Assembly (NCBI GenBank): GCA_017540285.1
Contig: JAFYBI010000371.1
Span: 1-16,630 of the forward strand
From: Clostridia bacterium
GTDB taxonomy: Bacteria > Bacillota > Clostridia > Oscillospirales > CAG-272
Direction of reading: 5' to 3'
Length of the DNA: 16,630 bases
Position 1 is the stretch's first letter, and each line of letters begins with the position of its first letter. Below the pieces are notes generated by a model. It ran no database searches, was not told the DNA's origin, and worked only from the letters and a program-made list of their open reading frames with translations. Made by a program: the position numbers and the translations under genes. Shown one piece after another: positions 13,441-16,630 of this stretch.

Positions 13441-15303
13441 TCACCCCTGCGGATGTTCCGCGTCGGGCAGCTCGGTCAGGCGGATGTTCGTCGAGCCGTA
13501 GGGCAGAAAGCGCACGGTCTTCACGGGGCTGACCGGCATCGCGGAGAGCGGCTTCTCCCGCGCCACCATGCCCGAGAGCGGTTCATAGCCCCAGTTGATC
13601 TGCGAGACGGGGACTTCGAGCCAGCACGGCGCGTTCTCCGGCGCGAACGGAACGTCCCCGACGTCCTCCGCCTCGTGCACGGCGATCTCCTTCGTGTCGG
13701 CGAAATCAAAGGCGTACTGCCATTCGGTCGTCGGACGGACCTCCCAGTCGCACCACGGGAATTTCCGCTCCACGCCGCCGCGCTCATATTCGAGCTTTTC
13801 CCATGCCTCGCCGATCTCCAGCGCATACACCAGCGGACCGCGCTCGAGGGAGAAGAGCCCCGTCGGCCGCGCGACCTTCTTCACGGTGAAGCCCAGTTCC
13901 ATGGTCACGACGGAATGCCCCGACCAGGTGCGTTCCAGCGAGACGAGCGTGCCGGGTTCGGCGTCCGCGCCGTCGATTTTGGCCGATGCCGCCGTGCCGG
14001 GGACGCGCAGGGTCAAGGTGAAGTCCACCGGCTTCTCCGCGGTCACGAGGAAGTTGATCCGCCCGTCGAAGGGGTAGATGGTATCGCATTCGATCTTCAC
14101 GTTCACGCCGCCGATGTCCGTTTCGAGGACTGCGGGGATCGGCGTGCATACCGTGACACCGCCCTCGGCGCGCATCATGGCGGACAGGGCGAATTTCGGC
14201 CATGCCTGGTTGAAGTTCGCGGTGCAGCAGCCGTAGTTCGGTTCGAGGCCGTAGAGGTTCGATTCCCCGGAATTGGTGCGGAAGATCACGTGATCGGCGG
14301 GCAGGCGCACGCACGCGATCTGGTTGGTCATCTGGTCGTACTGGTGGCCCCACATGTCCGGGGTGACGGTCGCCGGGAACGCGTTGAACGCCAGCTTCTC
14401 GAGGCGGTCCGCCCAGATCGGGTTGCCCGTGAGCGCGAAGAGGACCTCGTAGGAATACATGGCCTCCGCGACGCCGCAGAGCTCGGTCCCCTGGATGGGA
14501 GAGGTCCCGGAGAGGCATTCGTCGCCGGTGAAGTGTCCGACCGCCGTGCCGTGATAGGTAAAGAGCTCGTTCAGCATGAATTCGGAGAAGGAGTCGTCCG
14601 CCTCGACGTTGTCGAGGAGGGACGAGAGCGCGCCTTCCTTGATCGCCATGCCCTGATTGACGACGTGGGACTCCCACTGCCACTTGCGCTCGGGGATCTT
14701 GTAGTGCCAGTCGGCGTAGATCTCCTCGTATTTCATGCCCTCTGCGCGCAGCGTCCGGCCGAGCTCGAGGAGCCAGTCCTCATGGCAGAGGTCGTACAGC
14801 CGGAAGATCGGGATGAGACACTCGAACCAACGGGCGTGCGCCCAGGAGAAGATCGGATGCGCCGCGATGTGCTCCCGGAGGTTTGCGAGCGAACGCTTCA
14901 CGACGTCCGGGATCCGCTCGTCGCCGGAGCAGTCGTAATACAGCATGAGGACCTTGTCGATGAGGAAGAGGGCCCACATATCGTAGCCCGCGCGTTCCTC
15001 GTCGGTGCAGGGACAGAGCCATCCGTCGGGCTTCTGACCGGCGACGATGGCGTCGACGTACCGCTTCGCTCTCTCGATCTTGTCCCGGTCGTCGAGCAGG
15101 TACGCGAGCGGAATGAAGCCGTCGAGCCAGTACGGCACGCGCTCCCAGCCCTCCCGATCGCCGCCGACCCAGCGCGAGTCGCGGATATCCGGCCAGATCT
15201 TGTCGAGGTTCCCGGACAGGGAGTCGGCCTGGATCTCGAGCTCCCGCCGCAGCCAGCCCGCGGGCTTCAGCTCGGACGGCTTGAAGAATTGCAGTTTCGG
15301 CAT
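13441..15303 (-). CDS. Glycoside hydrolase of the DUF1680/GH127 type, putative beta-L-arabinofuranosidase
   Basis: 620 residues from the ATG at 15303-15301; no signal peptide, so cytoplasmic. The family has an (alpha/alpha)6-barrel followed by beta-sandwich domains; here residues about 5-400 form the barrel part and 400-615 the beta part. In the characterised Bifidobacterium enzyme HypBA1, zinc is held by Glu338, Cys340, Cys417 and Cys418, with Cys417 as nucleophile. The same set is seen as Glu274 and Cys276 (GTELCG) and Cys359-Cys360 (NYGCCTANF); Glu262 in TGDECLSG is a likely acid/base. Expected action is removal of beta-L-arabinofuranose from imported plant oligosaccharides or glycopeptides. 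The substrate is not certain, because DUF1680 also contains other activities. The frame stays open upstream to 15645, but GGGAGG five bases before 15303 fixes the start. Confidence 0.88.
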   Translation of the reverse strand: MPKLQFFKPSELKPAGWLRRELEIQADSLSGNLDKIWPDIRDSRWVGGDREGWERVPYWLDGFIPLAYLLDDRDKIERAKRYVDAIVAGQKPDGWLCPCTDEERAGYDMWALFLIDKVLMLYYDCSGDERIPDVVKRSLANLREHIAAHPIFSWAHARWFECLIPIFRLYDLCHEDWLLELGRTLRAEGMKYEEIYADWHYKIPERKWQWESHVVNQGMAIKEGALSSLLDNVEADDSFSEFMLNELFTYHGTAVGHFTGDECLSGTSPIQGTELCGVAEAMYSYEVLFALTGNPIWADRLEKLAFNAFPATVTPDMWGHQYDQMTNQIACVRLPADHVIFRTNSGESNLYGLEPNYGCCTANFNQAWPKFALSAMMRAEGGVTVCTPIPAVLETDIGGVNVKIECDTIYPFDGRINFLVTAEKPVDFTLTLRVPGTAASAKIDGADAEPGTLVSLERTWSGHSVVTMELGFTVKKVARPTGLFSLERGPLVYALEIGEAWEKLEYERGGVERKFPWCDWEVRPTTEWQYAFDFADTKEIAVHEAEDVGDVPFAPENAPCWLEVPVSQINWGYEPLSGMVAREKPLSAMPVSPVKTVRFLPYGSTNIRLTELPDAEHPQG

Positions 15304-15308
15304 GTTGA

Positions 15309-15314
15309 CCTCCC
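15309..15314 (-). promoter_or_regulatory. Ribosome binding site that fixes the glycosidase start
   Basis: GGGAGG on the - strand, five bases before the ATG at 15303-15301. It excludes the 114-codon open extension that overlaps the kinase gene. Confidence 0.85.
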
Positions 15315-15345
15315 AAATTGAAGTAAGAAGTGATGGGGATGACGG

Positions 15346-15378
15346 AAAAAGTGCGGAAGGAATCCGGAAACGGATCCC
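15346..15378 (-). terminator. Weak hairpin, possible leaky terminator between kinase and glycosidase genes
   Basis: On the - strand GGGATCCG (15378-15371) pairs with CGGATTCC (15366-15359), one G-T pair, four-base loop. The T run (15350-15346) comes eight bases after the stem, too far for an efficient terminator. It may only reduce read-through. Confidence 0.35.
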
Positions 15379-15383
15379 GGTTG

Positions 15384-16454
15384 TCAATCGGTCATGGCGG
15401 GGCGGAAATCGGGTTCGGCCGCGAGGGCTCGATCGATCCGGTCGAGGATGTGGGCGGCGTCCTCCGCGGTTTTCGCGCTCCGCAGATCGTTCACTTCGCC
15501 CCAGTAGAGCGCGGTGATGTACCGCCAGAGAAGCGGCGCGGCGGCAACCTCGTCGTCCGTCCAGGCCCGTTCCCTCGCGAAGAGGTGCAGGACCTTTTTC
15601 GCGTGTTCCTCCGCGGACAGATACGTCGGTCCGTTGAAGCCGCACTCGCCGATGGTGAGCGCCATGTTGAGGGCGGTGTCCTCCCCGGCGATGTTGCAGT
15701 CGATCAGCCCGGCGAAGTGTCCGTCGTCCGTCAGGAGCACGTTCGTGTCGTTCCAGTCCGCCTGAAAGACGGACGTCGGCAGGCAGGGATAGCGCGCGGC
15801 GAGGGCATCGCGGTTTTCATTCCAGCGTTCCCGGATCGTCCGCCACCGGGGCAGGAGCGCGGGGAAACGCTCTGTGAGATCCCGCTCGAACTTGAGGACG
15901 CATTCCTCCGCCTCGTCGGTCTCTTCCCCGTCGAAGGGCGTGAGCCGCGCATACCCGGACAAGCCCCATCCGCCGGAGAGTCCTGCCGCCGCGAGCCCGG
16001 CGTTGAAGCAGATCAGCTCGGTCTGCCAGGCGGGGCATCCGTCCTCGCTTTTCGGGCGGGCGGCATCCTTGGCGCCATAGTCGTCCGTTTCGAGCTCGGC
16101 CTCCGTCTGCGCGAGGGGATACGGCGCGAATTCCTCTGCCCACACGACGAAGACGCGGCCGTCGATCTCGCAGCACGCCGCCGTTTCCCCGCTGAGGGAG
16201 GGAATGAGCGCGGGCATATAGACGCCCATGGAGCGGGCGGCCCGGATGAGCGTCATCCAGCCCTCGATCCGGCGCGGGGTGGTAAACGCGTTCGCCGCGA
16301 GCTTCAGCACCCGGCGTTTCCCGTCCGCCTCGACCGTCGCCGCCATGCGGAGGTCGTCCTCCCGCTCGCTCGTCGAGAGGAGCGTCACGTCGAACGGTTC
16401 CGGGAAGAAGAGCGCTGCCGCCCGGCGGAGGATGTCGGAGGGATCGCTCATCAT
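15384..16454 (-). CDS. Aminoglycoside-phosphotransferase-fold small-molecule kinase
   Basis: 356 residues, cytoplasmic. The APH/choline kinase fold is shown by a probable nucleotide lysine (K51 in RRVLKLAAN), the catalytic-loop segment VFQADWNDTNVLL (229-241) and the metal-binding Asp252 in GLIDCNIAGED. The usual HxDxxxxN motif appears as Q231-x-D233-x4-N238: the His is replaced, but the catalytic Asp and the metal-binding Asn remain, so it is probably active. The ATG at 16454 overlaps the mtnN stop as ATGA, and a second ATG at 16451 also touches it; either start gives tight translational coupling. MtnN releases methylthioribose, ribosylhomocysteine or 5-deoxyribose, so phosphorylation of such a sugar is a reasonable guess. 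It is not a recognisable MtnK and could equally act on another alcohol or aminoglycoside. Confidence 0.8.
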   Translation of the reverse strand: MMSDPSDILRRAAALFFPEPFDVTLLSTSEREDDLRMAATVEADGKRRVLKLAANAFTTPRRIEGWMTLIRAARSMGVYMPALIPSLSGETAACCEIDGRVFVVWAEEFAPYPLAQTEAELETDDYGAKDAARPKSEDGCPAWQTELICFNAGLAAAGLSGGWGLSGYARLTPFDGEETDEAEECVLKFERDLTERFPALLPRWRTIRERWNENRDALAARYPCLPTSVFQADWNDTNVLLTDDGHFAGLIDCNIAGEDTALNMALTIGECGFNGPTYLSAEEHAKKVLHLFARERAWTDDEVAAAPLLWRYITALYWGEVNDLRSAKTAEDAAHILDRIDRALAAEPDFRPAMTD

Positions 16455-16630
16455 ATCATCGTCACGGCGCGGAGGACGATACGCGCGGAAAGCTCGGCGG
16501 ACTTCCTCGCAAAGGCCGGATAGTCCTCGACCGCGCCGCCGTCCGCGCTGTCCGAAATCGTCCGGACCACCGCGAAGGGCACCTGATTTGCCGTGCAGAC
16601 CTGTCCGACGGCACCGCCCTCCATCTCACA
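16451..16630 (-). CDS. mtnN: 5'-methylthioadenosine/S-adenosylhomocysteine nucleosidase, C-terminal part
   Basis: The last 59 residues are visible; the gene begins beyond the right edge. The translation opens CEMEGGAVGQVCTANQVPFA and goes on VVRTISDSADGG, which matches the MTA/SAH nucleosidase family: EMEG binds the ribose and the Asp of ISDSAD is the catalytic acid acting on adenine N7. The enzyme releases adenine from methylthioadenosine, S-adenosylhomocysteine and 5'-deoxyadenosine, the last being a by-product of radical-SAM enzymes such as the NrdD activase. Its TGA (16453-16451) overlaps the start of the downstream kinase. Confidence 0.92.
   Translation of the reverse strand, partial: CEMEGGAVGQVCTANQVPFAVVRTISDSADGGAVEDYPAFARKSAELSARIVLRAVTMI

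Noticed and set aside
13372..15321. 649-codon open frame on the + strand opposite the glycosidase, and similar long frames opposite nnrD, the second propeller lipoprotein and the Ig-domain gene
   Set aside because: The opposite strand carries clear family motifs, ribosome binding sites and promoters. The shadows have none and are compositionally Arg/Asp/Val-rich.
15382..15387. Perfect TTGACA on the - strand over the kinase stop codon, as a promoter for the glycosidase gene
   Set aside because: At 16-18 bases downstream there is no acceptable -10 (GATTCC at 17), so the match alone is not enough.

Overview
The window looks like chromosome of an uncultured, high-GC, anaerobic Clostridia-type Firmicute, probably a gut or rumen member of the Oscillospirales/Christensenellales kind. 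The evidence is an oxygen-sensitive class III ribonucleotide reductase, several Gram-positive lipoproteins and secreted proteins, near-consensus sigma-A promoters, strong AAGGAG-type ribosome binding sites, and heavy G/C preference at third codon positions. No RNA gene, CRISPR array, transposase, phage gene or plasmid gene was seen. No gap between genes exceeds about 225 bases.

Layout on the + strand: (1) the 3' end of nrdD, with a glutaredoxin-like domain fused to its C terminus, followed by a thioredoxin-reductase-like flavoprotein gene. Together these could form an electron supply line for deoxynucleotide synthesis. (2) Two large tandem paralogous lipoproteins (781 and 758 residues), each with a beta-propeller-like N-terminal half and a solute-binding-protein-like C-terminal half. 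Their genes end in the same 61 bases, although the rest of the genes has diverged. (3) A two-gene operon of an unrecognised 222-residue protein and a nitroreductase-family protein, driven by a perfect consensus promoter. (4) A secreted protein with two bacterial Ig-like (Big_2) domains, again from a perfect consensus promoter.

The - strand gene nnrD (repair of hydrated NAD(P)H) converges on the Ig-domain gene at a shared bidirectional terminator. It diverges from a + strand solute-binding lipoprotein gene. The rest is a - strand cluster read from the right edge: mtnN (MTA/SAH nucleosidase, cut by the window end), overlapping by 4 bases an aminoglycoside-phosphotransferase-fold kinase, then a DUF1680/GH127-type beta-L-arabinofuranosidase-like enzyme, and 10 bases later a membrane-anchored Amidase_2-type N-acetylmuramoyl-L-alanine amidase.

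Most of the window is housekeeping, redox and carbohydrate metabolism. The less described parts are the twin propeller/solute-binding lipoproteins with the identical 3' end, the flavin reductase without the usual NADPH phosphate-binding motif beside the reductase-glutaredoxin fusion, and the kinase translationally coupled to mtnN. None is proved to be a new system. The lipoprotein pair, where the second gene is flanked by direct repeats that would allow its clean loss, is the best candidate.
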